From Doryteuthis pealeii (taxonomy: Eukaryota; Mollusca; Cephalopoda; Myopsida; Loliginidae): 64,000 bases of DNA. Made by a program: the position numbers and the translations under genes. The notes under the pieces are model-generated. The model made no database searches. It saw only the letters and a program-made list of their open reading frames with translations, and was not told the DNA's origin. The stretch covers positions 55,721,762-55,785,761 of the forward strand of contig CM042142.1 of the NCBI GenBank assembly GCA_023376005.1, in the 5' to 3' direction. Positions 14,251 through 25,440 of the stretch are shown piece after piece. Positions within the stretch are counted from its first letter, which is position 1. Each line of letters begins with the position of its first letter.

Positions 14251-14999
14251 ATATTTCAGTGCATAGTAACGCAAAAGGGGCTTTTTGTTCGGGAGCTGCG
14301 CCCTCCGAGGCTGCGCCCCGGGGCAGCTGCCCTTTCCTGACCACCCCACCTTTGTTCCGTCGCTGCATTGCGCATAGTGAACACGATTGTTTGATATGTT
14401 CCATGCAGAGTAAAGTAGAGATCCCATCACGCACACACACACACACACAACACACACTCACACACACACATACAATGAAATAATGAATGTTTTTTATTTA
14501 CCAAAATAGAAAGTCACGTGATGCACGAGATTGAATTGCACACGATTAAAAAAAAAACCCGGCCTATCTGCGCTGAGGGTATGAATATTCGATACAACGA
14601 CTGCCATGATAAATGGCGACCCGCATATTCATACGGCCTTTTTTAAGCGAACTGCTTGAAAATTTCACAAGCATTACAGATAAATGTGCTGTAAGCTACA
14701 GAAATAAGTCAATCAATAGAAAAGAGTTCTTTGAGGAGATACTTTGCCCTACAATGAATATAGGGCATTTTCTATTTTTTTTCGTAGTCCGACCAAAACT
14801 ACGTCCATTACTTTAAAGTACGGTAGCCTAAAAACAAAAGTTGCATTTTCTTTTTCTCGGTCTTGTTTCGTTAGTTTTCCCGACTCAAGACGGACAAACC
14901 CCAAACCCCTGAACAAGGGATAGGGGTAAGGAAAAATGCTGATATTCTCTCATCCGGTATCCAACAGAATTTCACTGCAAAAATCAAGTCATTGTTACA
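14251..14999. other. Non-coding block with GC-rich patch and CA tract
   Basis: A GC-rich patch lies at about 14,285-14,345 ('ggctgcgccccggggc'), then a CA tract (14,430-14,472) and AT-rich sequence with poly-A/T runs. It is collinear with 54,926-55,680. Frames here are not preserved between the two copies, which argues against coding. Confidence 0.6.
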
Positions 15000-15425
15000 C
15001 GTGTGGCTGGATTTATGACAACTGCATCTAGTGGTGAGGTTGCTCAGTTCTGGAGCTCTGTGGACGTCGTGGACAATGTCTCCATTGTCATTAAACTCCA
15101 GGTCCACTTCTGTGTCTTTGGGTATTGACGCTAAAACTACATCTAGTGGTGACGTGCTAGTTCTGAGCTCTGTGAAGTATGGACGAAATCCCTCCTTGGC
15201 CATTACTCCCAGGTCCACTCTGTTTGTCTTAGTTATTGGTGCTAAAAACTGCATCTAGTGGTGAGGTGCTAGTTCTGGAACTGCTGCAGATGCTGGAGTA
15301 CCCTGTTATTGCCATTTCTTCCCAAGGTCAACTCTGACCCATTAATGGTAGTACCTGTATAGGTCGATCTATGATCTAAGAAAAAAGATTAAGAAAATTT
15401 GAATAAACTACAAAGTATACATAAT
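15000..15425 (+). repeat. Family R copy with about 3 units of a 105-bp tandem
   Basis: The phrases 'ctgcatctagtggtgagg' and 'ctccattg' recur about three times before the family R 3' part ('taatggtagtacctg'). Copy B has about nine units of the same 105-bp repeat. The units here carry many indels. Confidence 0.75.
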
Positions 15426-15504
15426 ATAAAGGAAATTGGTGTGTTATGTATGTATGTCCGGATGAAATTACGAAAAAATAAAACAATTAACGAAAATAAA
15501 TATC

Positions 15505-15715
15505 TTGGCTAGAAAAACCACAAATTCCTAGTCGATACCGCCTCGCACGTCAGCTATGAGTAGTACAGGTAGATCTGTGCGTAAAGTAAGGAGCTGATGT
15601 GGTGTGGCGACTCCATTCAGATGACAAAAACTATCTACTTTGGTCTAGCGGCTACTGAAAAAGGGGATAGACCTCCCTCGCACATGGCCATCTAACACTA
15701 ATAGGCCGCCACACA
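15505..15715 (+). mobile_element. SINE-A, 5'-truncated, at the end of copy A
   Basis: SINE-A body from 'ggctagaaaaaccacaaa' to 'taggccgcc'. The counterpart is 56,842-57,062. Collinearity with copy B stops at its 3' end, about 36 bases before the ambiguous base. Confidence 0.8.
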
Positions 15716-15751
15716 GATCAGAACAGTCAATAAAATAACTAGTGAACACAC

Positions 15752-15752
15752 N
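15752..15752. other. Single ambiguous base (n), probable assembly join
   Basis: The only n in the window. The inverted repeat starts at the very next base: 'tcaaatcaaac' here mirrors 'gtttgattt' near 43,428-43,437. Coincidence of the n with the palindrome boundary suggests a joined or patched assembly. Confidence 0.85.
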
Positions 15753-15972
15753 TCAAATCAAACAATTTCCTATTATTTCCATCCGTTTAAAATCAATACA
15801 TTACGAGGATTGCCACTTGAAATAAGTCACAAAAGAATGAACACTCTTTTTAAAAGTGACTCCTTAAGCAATTACAAAGATTTAGCTACCTGATTAAAGC
15901 ATTACTTCCACAAATTTCCATCCCCCCATCACACACACACACACACACACACATTATATATATAATATATTA

Positions 15973-16405
15973 TGAGAGGCACCCTCCGCATCAATCGGCC
16001 TATTCACGTCAAGCACCAAGCACCTATATGATCGATGTTCCCAACCCTATTGCATTCTATGACAAACCCCAGCCCTTTTTTATTCACGTGCTACAATGCG
16101 TGGGTGAAGGTTTAGCCTGGTATTAAACTCCATCTTGATGGTGAAGTTCCAATTCTGGTCTTGGAGAATGTGGAGTGGCCATCCACCACATTACCCCAGA
16201 TCGACACTTACCGAAGTGGTAGCACCTGTTAAGGGTTCCATCCATTAATTAATTTAGAAAAAATGCAGTTTTATAAAAATGTGTTTAAAAATTGGGTTTT
16301 AAAAAAGATAGTACCTATCAAGAATGAATAAAACAAAACGTCTTCCGGCATAAAAATAACCCAACAGGGTTTTGACTGCCGCTAAAATCCCAACCAACTA
16401 TATAT
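15973..16405 (+). mobile_element. Family R, near full length (left arm)
   Basis: Runs from 'gaggcaccctccgcatcaa' through 'gtgaagttccaattctgg' and 'gtagcacctgttaagggtt' to the 3' hairpin 'ggcataaaaataaccc' and 'gggttttgactgccg'. The mirror is 42,815-43,230. Confidence 0.75.
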
Positions 16406-16445
16406 TGCGGTATAAAATGGGATCGACAAAGTAAAAAAACACACA

Positions 16446-16900
16446 TTTTTTAAAAGCATGATATGCTGGCATGAAACCATACTAGCCAAGATTTCAACTT
16501 AGGTGGGCTGGTCACGTTTGTCCGTATGAATGGAGAAACAGGCTTCCAAAGAAGTTTTTTATACGGGCAACTACCAAATGCTAAGCGTTCCATTTTGGAC
16601 GCCTCTCTTACGCCTAAAGGACAAATTGGAAGGACAATTGAAACGCCTAGGATATTGACCTGAGTGCTTGGAAGATCAGGCATCGCGATCGCGAAGAATG
16701 CATAAGACCTTGGCTTCGCCCTAAACTAAAAGAGCTTGACAAAATAGACTTGAAGCATAGAGATCGGCTCCGCATAACTTTAAAAGAAAAACACTTAACT
16801 CCTGCCTTAGGATCATTGTCGTTTGTTCAGTGTGGCTTCATGGCTCGCAGCAGCGGCTGCGGCTGCTGTCACACTCGAGGAACATAAAATGTCTCTGACA
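16446..16900 (+). pseudogene. LINE RT C-terminal tail with zinc finger, broken (left arm)
   Basis: Mirror of 42,314-42,757, where one long frame is readable. Here small indels break the frame several times, although 'aggtgggctggtcacg' (R-W-A-G-H) and the cysteine-rich end are visible. It is a remnant of the region after the RT domain of a non-LTR retrotransposon. The extra indels relative to the mirror may be sequencing error. Confidence 0.7.
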
Positions 16901-16974
16901 GCCATGCACAACATGGGCAGGAACTCAAATCACTCACTCTGACCCTTCATTCTATCTTCCCGATAGGAGAATCC

Positions 16975-17045
16975 ACCATATATATATATATATAATATAT
17001 TATATATATATAATAATTATATTTATATATATATATATATATCAA
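16975..17045. repeat. (TA)n microsatellite
   Basis: Imperfect TA run. The mirror is the longer, purer run at 42,177-42,240. Confidence 0.9.
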
Positions 17046-17100
17046 CAAACCAGATGACGTCGAAATTATTATAATATAAATATAATATTAATATAATGAT

Positions 17101-17361
17101 GCGGCGTGTTCGCTCAGTCGGTAAGAGCGTTTCGGCGGAAGAAAACCACAAGATTCCTAGTTCGATACCGGCCCTTCGCCAACGTAGCATATGAGTAGCT
17201 ACAGGCGATCTGTGCGGAAAGTAAGAAGCTGATGATTGTGTGGCGCACCACCTCAGTATGAAAAAACTATCTCTTGGTCTAGCGCTAGTGAAAAGGGATA
17301 GACCCCCCGCTGTATGGCTCATTACTGACATTAGGCCGCTCCGACGACTTTTACTTTAGTA
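17101..17361 (+). mobile_element. SINE-A, full length (left arm)
   Basis: tRNA-like head 'cgctcagtcggtaagagcg', the B-box 'ttcgataccgg', then the body and the 'gacttttactttag' tail. The mirror is 41,871-42,120. A cloverleaf is not maintained past the head, so it is a SINE rather than a tRNA gene. Confidence 0.85.
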
Positions 17362-17656
17362 TATATATATCCAATAAACCAGATGAGTTGAGAAATATTC
17401 TATTTGGGACCTTCTTATCATCCGTATTGTCCACAATCATGCCCAACAGATACATACTATAGATATATATGAAGATTCTTTCAAGCCCCTAGGAGAGCTT
17501 TATGTATGAACAATTGATTAATTTATACAAAGTCTTGCTTTAATTATTACCAACAACAAGAAATAATCACAGACACCGACCAGCAGAAGAAGCAGTCTAG
17601 AAGAAGAAGATACCGCGCACGAAACCAGTAAGAATCCCTCCCTTACTCTTTCCCCA

Positions 17657-17689
17657 GTTATGTACCCAGCAGATGAACGGGTATATAAC
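17657..17689. other. Hairpin module (TTATGTACCC...GGGTATATAAC)
   Basis: The arms 'gttatgtaccc' and 'gggtatataac' are inverted repeats separated by about 11 bases. The same module recurs at 17,896, 24,990, 25,205, 34,120, 34,325, 41,290, 41,540 and 60,225, often next to CT/GA tracts. Confidence 0.6.
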
Positions 17690-17895
17690 AAATCTAGAAT
17701 GTTCTTATATTTTATTTTCTGTTCCGATGCCTCGCCCCTTTTCTTCTCTACTTCAATGGCAATTGCATCTTATCTATTGGTTTCCTTAACTATAGAAAAA
17801 AATGTTAAGTCTTTTACCCACCAGAAAAAAAGAAAAAAAATGGCGGATTAAACAGGCGTCAAATATAGCCACCATATCTGCCTTACTAGTGTCGG

Positions 17896-17932
17896 TTTTA
17901 TATACCCCTCACTCATGTTGTGGGTATATAAC
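17896..17932. other. Hairpin module (TTATATACCC...GGGTATATAA)
   Basis: 'ttatataccc' and 'gggtatataa' form a 10-bp stem with a short loop. A purine-rich 'gagagggagggggaga' tract follows. The mirror is 41,288-41,322. Confidence 0.65.
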
Positions 17933-18196
17933 AGTTCTTTAAACAGAGAGGGAGGGGGAGACAGAGATATGCATAGTTGCATAACTACTTATTTTCTGAC
18001 CGCTTCGTGTCTAGCTTTTTTTCTATTATGCTGGTTGTTCCGTCTTTGAATTAATTTATTCTTTCTTGGTCAATCTTTTTGCCAAGACATGCACAACCAA
18101 CAACACCATGTTATTTCTTTTAAAGACTTTTATTCTTAACTAAAATTTCCTTTCTCTATCTTAAACAGCGCGCGTTGCAGGGGAGCCCCAGCTAAG

Positions 18197-18288
18197 GCAA
18201 AAAAACAAAAAAAAAAAAACAAAAAACAAAAAAAAAAAAACAAAAAAAACAACAAACACAAAAAAAACAAAACAACAAAACAAAAAAG
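18197..18288. repeat. A-rich (A)nC block, left arm only
   Basis: About 90 bases of A runs with scattered C lie between 'gctaaggc' and 'ggacaacctttt'. In the right arm (around 41,015-41,025) these flanks are directly joined. It is the clearest arm-specific insertion. Confidence 0.85.
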
Positions 18289-18828
18289 GACAACCTTTTA
18301 GCCTGATGGTTCTTAGCTGGTGCTGGATGATTTCACTAGCTTCACGCTGATTCTCGGCTTTCCCGCGTCTCGGTTCAAAGGTCTCAACTGTCTGCTATCT
18401 TTCCATTGGAAAAACCGCCGCCCGTGACATGAAAAAGACCATCCCTGCCAGAAACTACAGGGGGTGACAAAATTCTATGCAACTCACATTATTGCAACAT
18501 CGTGCGTCAGTAAAAATACATCCTTTCTATGTTATGGAGTTAAGTGAGGGAGGAGCCTTTCTGTGATTGGACATAGCAATCACGTGATGCGCCAGAAGTT
18601 TTTTTTGTGTCCGTATTCAATAGATACATCGGACTATTCCAGACCATTCGACAAAAATTGTCCTGAAAAGGATTGACTAAAACATAGATACTAGATATCC
18701 TCAATGCCCTCTCCGATCATATAGAAAGGACGTTTATATATTTTGTTCATGTTTTATGGCTGAAATATCGTTAGAATGAACTGCGTTTTAATCATTTATT
18801 TGTTGTTTGTTATCATAGAATAAATACT

Positions 18829-19395
18829 ATCATCATCATCATCATCATCATCATCATGTCGCGCATACAGCACGCGGTTACCATGACAATCTTTCGCCCA
18901 AACCTTCCCTATCATTCCATTAGCACCTGCGAGCTCCTCTGCGTAGCAGCCAGCATCCTCACATAGGCTGGTTCAATGTAGTCTTGCTGGGCGCCCCAAC
19001 ACTTGCATTGTTCATGTGTTGGGCTTCCACAGGAGAAACGTCGCCTCACGGAGTTCACCCTTGCTTCTCAGCAGTGTCTGCATGTCTTGTCCGTCTCACT
19101 CGGCATTAGTTTGTGAGATGGAGGGCAGGTGACCTCCCTGTACAGCTGTTTCCTTGTGGGGTTGCTGCTTCCATGACTTGTCAAGACTGCACGCAGCATT
19201 CTTGCTGCAGCTCCCATCTATCTTATTCTCAAGACGCTTTTGTTAGTCCAGGTGGTGCAACCACTATAGCAGCACGACACAACCACAGCCTGGAAGAAAC
19301 TGTCGCTTTAGCTTGTTTTCAGCGGAGATCAGACCTCCATATGACTTGATAATCTATTTGTGCCGACCATGCCTTTTGATATCCGTGTATTAACA
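18829..19395 (-). pseudogene. LINE RT C-terminal fragment with (ATC)n tail (left arm)
   Basis: Mirror of 39,935-40,480. Minus-strand translation gives fragments of the same RT tail (L-Y-G-C-T-T-W type), interrupted by indels. The (ATC)n run at 18,829-18,857 corresponds to the element's 3' trinucleotide tail. Confidence 0.75.
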
Positions 19396-20036
19396 CGATA
19401 TTAGCCCAAATTTTAAAAAAAAGGAATCTAATAAATCTCTTAACTCCATAAGGTGGCAATCAAATAGATACTAAGTTAATTCCTACTTGATAATGGTCAA
19501 GACAGTCCATAAAACAAAAACTTCAAAGGAGTAATTCAACACAACCGTAGACTAGTTCAAACCCACCGTACATGTCATCTGGAACAGATGTCCCTCTTTC
19601 AGTAACACAAGCTTATGAATGTGGTAAATGTTTATCAGTTTGATGACTTATATTACCTTTGTTTACTTTGATGTTTTATAGGGACGATTGAATCAAAAAC
19701 ATGTTTTACTTTTACTTTGCTTTTCTTTATTCTATGGAAGTTTAAAATGTGTAGAAGTCAATCATTAGAGTTGCACGTTTGTAGAGGCCTTAGTGATTTT
19801 TTTGTTTTGTTTTTGTAGAATGAAGTTATCTACTCCATTGTGTTAACGTCGGAGATACCATTATCTTATTATAATGGAGATTCAGAGTCTGTCTGCTTAG
19901 TTTATCAATGAGTATTTTAATTTATATTATAGTTCAAAACATTCTTACATAGAATAAATCTTATTTATTAACGATGTCTCTATGGAAATCTGAGGTAGAT
20001 TTGTCTAAAAACATCTCATATTATTTGTGCGTTTAA
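19396..20036. other. AT-rich non-coding stretch (left arm)
   Basis: No frame, RNA gene or repeat head recognised. The mirror is 39,296-39,930. Confidence 0.5.
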
Positions 20037-20305
20037 AATCCTGCAATGTGGTGTGGTTAATTTGCATACTGGTTTTAACAAAACCGTGTTTAATGTGGTT
20101 AATTTGCGTACTGGTTTTAACAAAACCGTGTTTAATGTAGTTAATTTGCGTACATGCGTTAACCAAAACCGTGTTTAATGTGGTTAATTTGCGTACTGGT
20201 TTTAACAAAACCGTGTTTAAATGTGGTAATTTGCGGTACTGGTTTTAACAAAACCGCTTGTTTAAATGTGGTTAATTGCGTACTGGTTTTTAACAAAACT
20301 GGACT
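20037..20305. repeat. 42-bp minisatellite, about 6 units (left arm)
   Basis: Units contain 'ggtttt(a)acaaaaccg', 'tgtttaatgtggttaattt' and 'gcgtact'. The mirror is 39,045-39,295, where the 42-bp period is exact. Units here have single-base indels. Confidence 0.9.
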
Positions 20306-22185
20306 TAAAGAAATAATTACTTGCTTGTTATTGATCTCTAAATATTATTGCTTTATTCTCTAACGTATAAAATCAATCCTATGAAGGATTTATATAGAAA
20401 CAAATAAAACTATAATTATAATAAGTGCAATATTTTTATATGCATTCTTGTTTAATTCGTTAATCTTTTCTAATTTAATATATTTCATTACATTACAACT
20501 TAACTACTTATACCCGGAGGGCGCATATATTTCTTGCTACTTAGAATTAATTACACCAGTCATAATTTACCAGCTATTTGGTGCTACAAATGATATTTAA
20601 TCATTGCCTAATCCAGGATCCCAATATATATTAGTGTATCTATAGATACAATAACGTTGAACACTGAACAAACGGAAAGGAAAGACGAGATAAACTCATA
20701 CCACACTATAATAGATTTTATTGGCACATATCTATTAATAATGGAGATTTGTCTGTAACAAAAACTACGTCACAATTACAAAAGTCGTCATAGAAAAAGA
20801 ACAATTATTACTAATAAAATAAATAAAAAGCTATTCCTTATAACCCAACGTTTGAATTCTTTACATCATAATAGATGAACTACATATTATTTTGAATAAT
20901 AAACTATATAAACTATGAAATAATTAAAGGAATTATATTACTTTAAATGAAAAAATATTTGCGAAATTGTGATCAATTTCAAAATATATCTTTTACTCTC
21001 GCCGTTTTTTCAGCAACAAGAAGTTTAACTAAAAGTTTACAAATAAAATTACTTACGATTTTGTGTAAAATCTGTGTGTAAAATATTCAAAATAATTATC
21101 TAATTAATAATTGATAGATATATGCAACATTTTATTTGAGGAGGACAGAACTAAAGTTTAATTTCAAATTGTCTTTTTTTTTTACTCCTTTAATAAATTT
21201 GTTCATTTTACTTACCTATGTACAAACTCTCTGACATTGAATTTTTAACTCACACCCCTCTTAGACAATATCTTTTCAAAAATTATTTTTACACACCCGA
21301 AGTGTTTTCTTTTTCTTTGCTAGTAATATTAATAAAGTTTTAGTTGTTAGGAGTATTTTTAAGTAGAGTACAACTAGTAACAATAAATAATGTAAAATGT
21401 ATCACCATACCAAACAAAAGTGTCGCAACAGACGAATTGGAGGAAGGGTTGGGTAAATAATATTACCCCACATTTGCCATACCTGTGACACATGCCAAAG
21501 CTAAAGTTGCAATGGATGAAAGACTCAGACAGTGGTCGAGATTAAGGTGAACACAATAGGTCGCTGATAGCAATCACGTAAGAGAACTTTTGTAAACTTG
21601 TTTTGAAAACGAAAAGTTGGCTTGATAAGTGTGAGAGGTCGCTGTAACATGAGAGAGAGAGAGAGAGGGGGGAGATAGATAGATAGGAGAGCTGAGAGAG
21701 AAGTGGAGGTCAGCAGATGTAATAGTTTACGTGTAAATTAGCATGGAAAAGTTGTTTGGGAGGAATATAAGAATTACGTGTAGATTAGCACGGGTAAATC
21801 TTTAGGATGAGTCAGCTAACGCCACACGGCGTTTTCTCATTCGTCGAGGAACGTCACGTGGCGAAGGTGTGAAAGAGTAGAGTGAGAGGTGAGAATGTTA
21901 GGTCAGTTTGGACCATGCGTTGACTGGGTGAGATGTGTCTCTCGCTCAGGGAAGTTTGACTTGGGTTGAAAATAAAAAATCTCGTGAGAAAAATAAGTCA
22001 CTGGTGTTATTACTAAAAAAAAAAACTATAAATGGCACGAGGCAAAGATGTCTCCAGTATCCCAGGTCGGTTCAGACTCAAAACATTAAAGAATTGCCAG
22101 CCCACTCAACATCAGACCAACTGCCAGATTCGACCTTCTCCAAGTAGCACAGACAATGAGATAAGTATACGACGATTATTTTTTA
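20306..22185. other. AT-rich non-coding stretch (left arm)
   Basis: Low-complexity AT-rich sequence with a GA tract at about 21,652-21,677. Short frames differ from those of the mirror 37,141-39,040, so no gene is supported. Confidence 0.5.
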
Positions 22186-22450
22186 TATTGTATTTACTTC
22201 GTACCCCACTTGTACGGCTTAGGCACAAGGCCCTATAACGTGGGACCACCCACAAACCGAAGCGCATGGGTGGCGGGTGAAAAAATTGCCGTCGATCCGT
22301 CGGCATTCCCCTTCAGGCACTGGGCAATACCAAAGCCCTGCCCTTTAAATCAAGGGGGACAGGTATTGCCTGGGCGATAGCCCCCTGGGATCGACGCTAT
22401 TAACTTGTAAAGATCCAGGCCGAAGCCACTGGACCCCTGGCGTTGACCAG
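22186..22450. repeat. GC-rich dispersed foldback repeat (left arm)
   Basis: Unusually GC-rich. Contains 'gccgtcgatcc' and, about 110 bases on, 'gggatcgacgc' as inverted partners, plus 'aggtattgcctggg'. Related copies are at 36,880-37,140 (mirror) and 57,480-57,745 (independent). Confidence 0.75.
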
Positions 22451-22637
22451 GATCTACGATTATTTTTTATATGATACAGCATCACTGCCATTCGAAATGG
22501 AGCCGCTACCACAACAGCAAGTCGAAGTTCTTTGAAAACAGGACTAGGACGTCATTTTCCCTTGCAGCCTACTTTTTCTTTGATTATTATATCCGGACTT
22601 ACCTCACATAACGTTTGTTATACGGTTAAAAAAAAAG

Positions 22638-22863
22638 TAGTGAAGTATGCAGGGTGGTCTATGGTCGGTATCAGCCGTCAGCAAAAGAGTCTATCCCTTT
22701 TTCACTAGCACTACACAATAGATTGTTTGGTTGTTATAAGGTTGGAGCGCTACACCTATCATTAGCTCTGCACTTTACCACACGGATCCATACTGTGCTA
22801 CTTGTGCGCTGAACCCGGAACCTTGTTGGTTCTTAGTCGGATGTTCTACCGAGTGAGCTAAAA
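22638..22863 (-). mobile_element. SINE-A copy (left arm)
   Basis: The minus strand starts at 'tagctcactcggtagaaca' and has the body phrase 'agtgaaaaagggatagac'. The mirror is 36,471-36,702. The B-box region is eroded. Confidence 0.75.
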
Positions 22864-22879
22864 AAGGATTTTGTGAAAT

Positions 22880-23155
22880 TATCATCATCATCATCAGCAG
22901 CAGCAGCAGCAACACGGATATCCATGACAATATCTCGCCAGTCGACCCTATCATTCATTGCCTCGAGAGGTCCTCTTCACAGTATCAGTATCCGTGCAAA
23001 GCAGGTCAATGTAGGTCTTTGCTAGTCTACCCGCTCTAACCTGTCATGTGCCGGTTTCCACTGGAGAAACGTCGCTTATGAGTTCGTCCTTGCTTGTCCA
23101 GCAGTGTCCAGCATGTCTTGTTTTCGTCTCACTCGGATGGTTTGTGTGATAAACC
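22880..23155 (-). pseudogene. LINE RT C-terminal fragment, truncated (left arm)
   Basis: Mirror of 36,185-36,470. It begins at (ATC)n/(AGC)n on the plus strand, which is the 3' tail, and retains R-R-T-R-H-A-G-H-C-W coding in pieces. Confidence 0.7.
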
Positions 23156-23565
23156 TTAATTTTTTAATGGATTTGGTTTAACAGTTAATGACCTGATTTA
23201 AAATGTGTAACAACATGAAGTCAAACTAGGCGCTCTATTTGCGAAGCCTTGTGTCTGACTAAGTTATACCTTAGTAAATATTTACATTTTGCATTTGAGC
23301 TGCCGCAGAACCTTTTCAGCAGATCAATGCTCGGTCTGTGATATGGCAATGGAAATAAAAGATGCCATACCTGGATCGTATGAAGAGTTCATTGTGATCA
23401 AATCTTGCCGTGGGAAATGTTATGGTCAATGAGGAGATTTCACACAAAGTTAATATTTGGAAGATGTCAATGTTTGCCCAAAGGACAGCTCCTTAGAAAA
23501 CGAAGTTATGAAGCCTTACAGTTCTGTAAATGACACCAATGTTTTGATCAATATTAGGAGGAGTA
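23156..23565. other. Non-coding stretch (left arm)
   Basis: No feature recognised. The mirror is 35,771-36,184. Confidence 0.45.
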
Positions 23566-23594
23566 GGGATCAGATGGTGTGTGTCTGTAAACGT

Positions 23595-23640
<46 letters not shown>

Positions 23641-24175
23641 AGACTAACTGAGGGGGAGATGGGGTAGAAAAGAAAAGGAGAAGTAGATCATAAAGAAGTA
23701 TAGAATATATGTATGGCAGTAGGCTCCCGTTTGGTACGACACCTTGGAGTGCCGTTATAACGGGTGGCGTTTGTATATTATAAGGGATCAGATAGTGTGT
23801 GTCTGTAAGGCCGAGGTAGACAGACAGATAGGGGAGAGGAAAAGGGAGAGGAGATTCATAAAGTAAGTATAGATATATGTATGCATATTATTCCTGTTGG
23901 TACGACATCTAGGGGTGCCTTTAACAAACTTGCTGTTAATAATGGTAGCGTTTATATACAGATTAGGATCAGATAATGTGTGAGAGAACGAGAGGCAGAG
24001 AGAGAGAGGGGGGGAAGAGAGAGAGAGGGGGGAGAGAGAGGAGAGGGTAGATTCACACAAAAAAAAACGAAGGAATATATTGTATTCAGTAGTTCCGTTC
24101 CCCGTTGTCACGGCACCTTGAGGTGCCATTATAACGAACTAGAATCGGCTACCCGGCGTTGCCTGTGAGAAGGTG
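23566..24175. repeat. Three tandem units of about 180-220 bp with GA tracts (left arm)
   Basis: Each unit starts with 'ggatcagat(a/g)(a/g)tgtgtg', continues through a GA-rich tract of variable length and ends near 'ggtacgacacct(t)gg' and a 'gttataacgg' palindrome. Starts are at about 23,566, 23,784 and 23,965. The mirror is 35,195-35,770. Confidence 0.8.
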
Positions 24176-24864
24176 TGTTTAGAATTTGATTCGCAGATCC
24201 ATTTGATTATTTTGGTCTTCCATATTTAATTTGTGTATGATTTAATCATGAACGCACCAATGGGTTCCCTTTCTCTTACAATACAAATTCTAATTTTTAA
24301 TATATTCTCGAATATAGATAAAAAAATCTCCCTTATTTTTACACAAAAAGCAAAGTTTGGTGATAGTGAATGTGTATATATATTTACTTTGTCGTTGTTT
24401 TATTTTCATAGTTCTCTCAGTATATACACACATGGTGATTGCCACTTCTTCAGAAGAAGGCCATTTCTACAAGTAATTCAGTGTGAGTACGCAGAGGGCC
24501 CACTGGTCCGAATTTGTTTTTATGTTCCCTGTCACACATGAACCCCTTCTCGACTTCCTCTCGCATGCGACCACGCGTGGACTGAGAAGCCCAGCCCTCG
24601 ACAGGCAGGACCTGCCACCCGTCATGTGCCGCTTAGTAGAGGCCGCTCGAGCTGCCTTACCTCATACATACATACATACATACCTTTATATAACTATCCT
24701 TTATTTATGTATAGATTTTGCAATTACAACTGGTGACGTTTATATGAGGGTCTTGATAATAATTTCGAAACTTATTACTTATTGAAAAGACGTTTTCAGA
24801 TCTCTTTGTGTTAGTTCGAGAGTTATTTCTCATCATCATCAAGTCGTGCTGATAGCGCAGATTC

Positions 24865-24867
<3 letters not shown>
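24176..24867. other. Non-coding stretch with a possible LINE zinc-finger remnant
   Basis: Minus strand 24,540-24,665 mirrors 34,680-34,800, where S-C-L-S-R-A-G-L-L-S-H can be read; this resembles the zinc-finger end of the LINE tail at 42,314. A (CATA)n run lies at 24,663-24,683. The rest is AT-rich without features. Confidence 0.4.
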
Positions 24868-24920
<53 letters not shown>

Positions 24921-25012
24921 TACACAACAAAGCAAATACCCGGTCACTGGAACTGTTGAGTAGATAGTTCCATGTATGTTATATATTCCTTATAACACAT
25001 CCGGTATATAAT

Positions 25013-25054
<42 letters not shown>

Positions 25055-25154
25055 TAGTAGTAGTAGTAGTAGTAGTAATGAGACGAGGGTTCTTACTCAC
25101 TGCTTCTACTATTTCTAACTCGTCGGTCGTCATATTCTTCTCGTCCCATTACTA

Positions 25155-25202
<48 letters not shown>

Positions 25203-25277
25203 CCATTATATACCGATGTGTATAAGGGAATATATAACCATACATGGAACTATCATGGCATTTGCTTTGTTGTGTAA

Positions 25278-25309
<32 letters not shown>

Positions 25310-25440
25310 TAGTAGTAGTCAGTAGTAGTAGTAGTAGTAGTTGTAGTTGTTGTTGTTGTTGTAGTAGTAGTAGTAGTAATGGGACGAGTAATTCTTACTC
25401 GTTGCTTCTACTATTTCTAACTCGCTGGTCGTCATATTCT
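24868..25440. repeat. Microsatellite block with inverted hairpin modules (left arm)
   Basis: CT, GA and TAG/TTG runs alternate with short inverted modules. 'gttacacaacaaagcaaa' at about 24,918 returns inverted at 25,262-25,280. 'taatgagacgag' (25,075) pairs with 'ctcgtcccatta' (25,139). The mirror is 33,890-34,470. Confidence 0.8.

Larger units (their letters stand above)
1..15715. repeat. Direct-repeat copy A (long form)
   Basis: Starts with the same sequence as 52,409 and stays collinear with 52,409-57,060: two GA tracts, family R split by SINE-B, 48-bp satellite, SINE-A, SINE-B, CA tract, 105-bp units, SINE-A. It differs in satellite length (about 11.6 kb against about 0.15 kb), in 105-bp copy number (about 3 against about 9) and in an extra SINE at 13,722. 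Many single-base indels relative to copy B suggest unpolished long-read sequence. It is either a second haplotype or a segmental duplicate. Confidence 0.9.
17362..18828. other. Non-coding stretch of the left arm
   Basis: Nothing gene-like is supported. It holds two TATATACCC-type hairpins (separate entries), an A-rich block at 18,197 and scattered poly-A. The mirror is 40,481-41,870. Confidence 0.5.
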
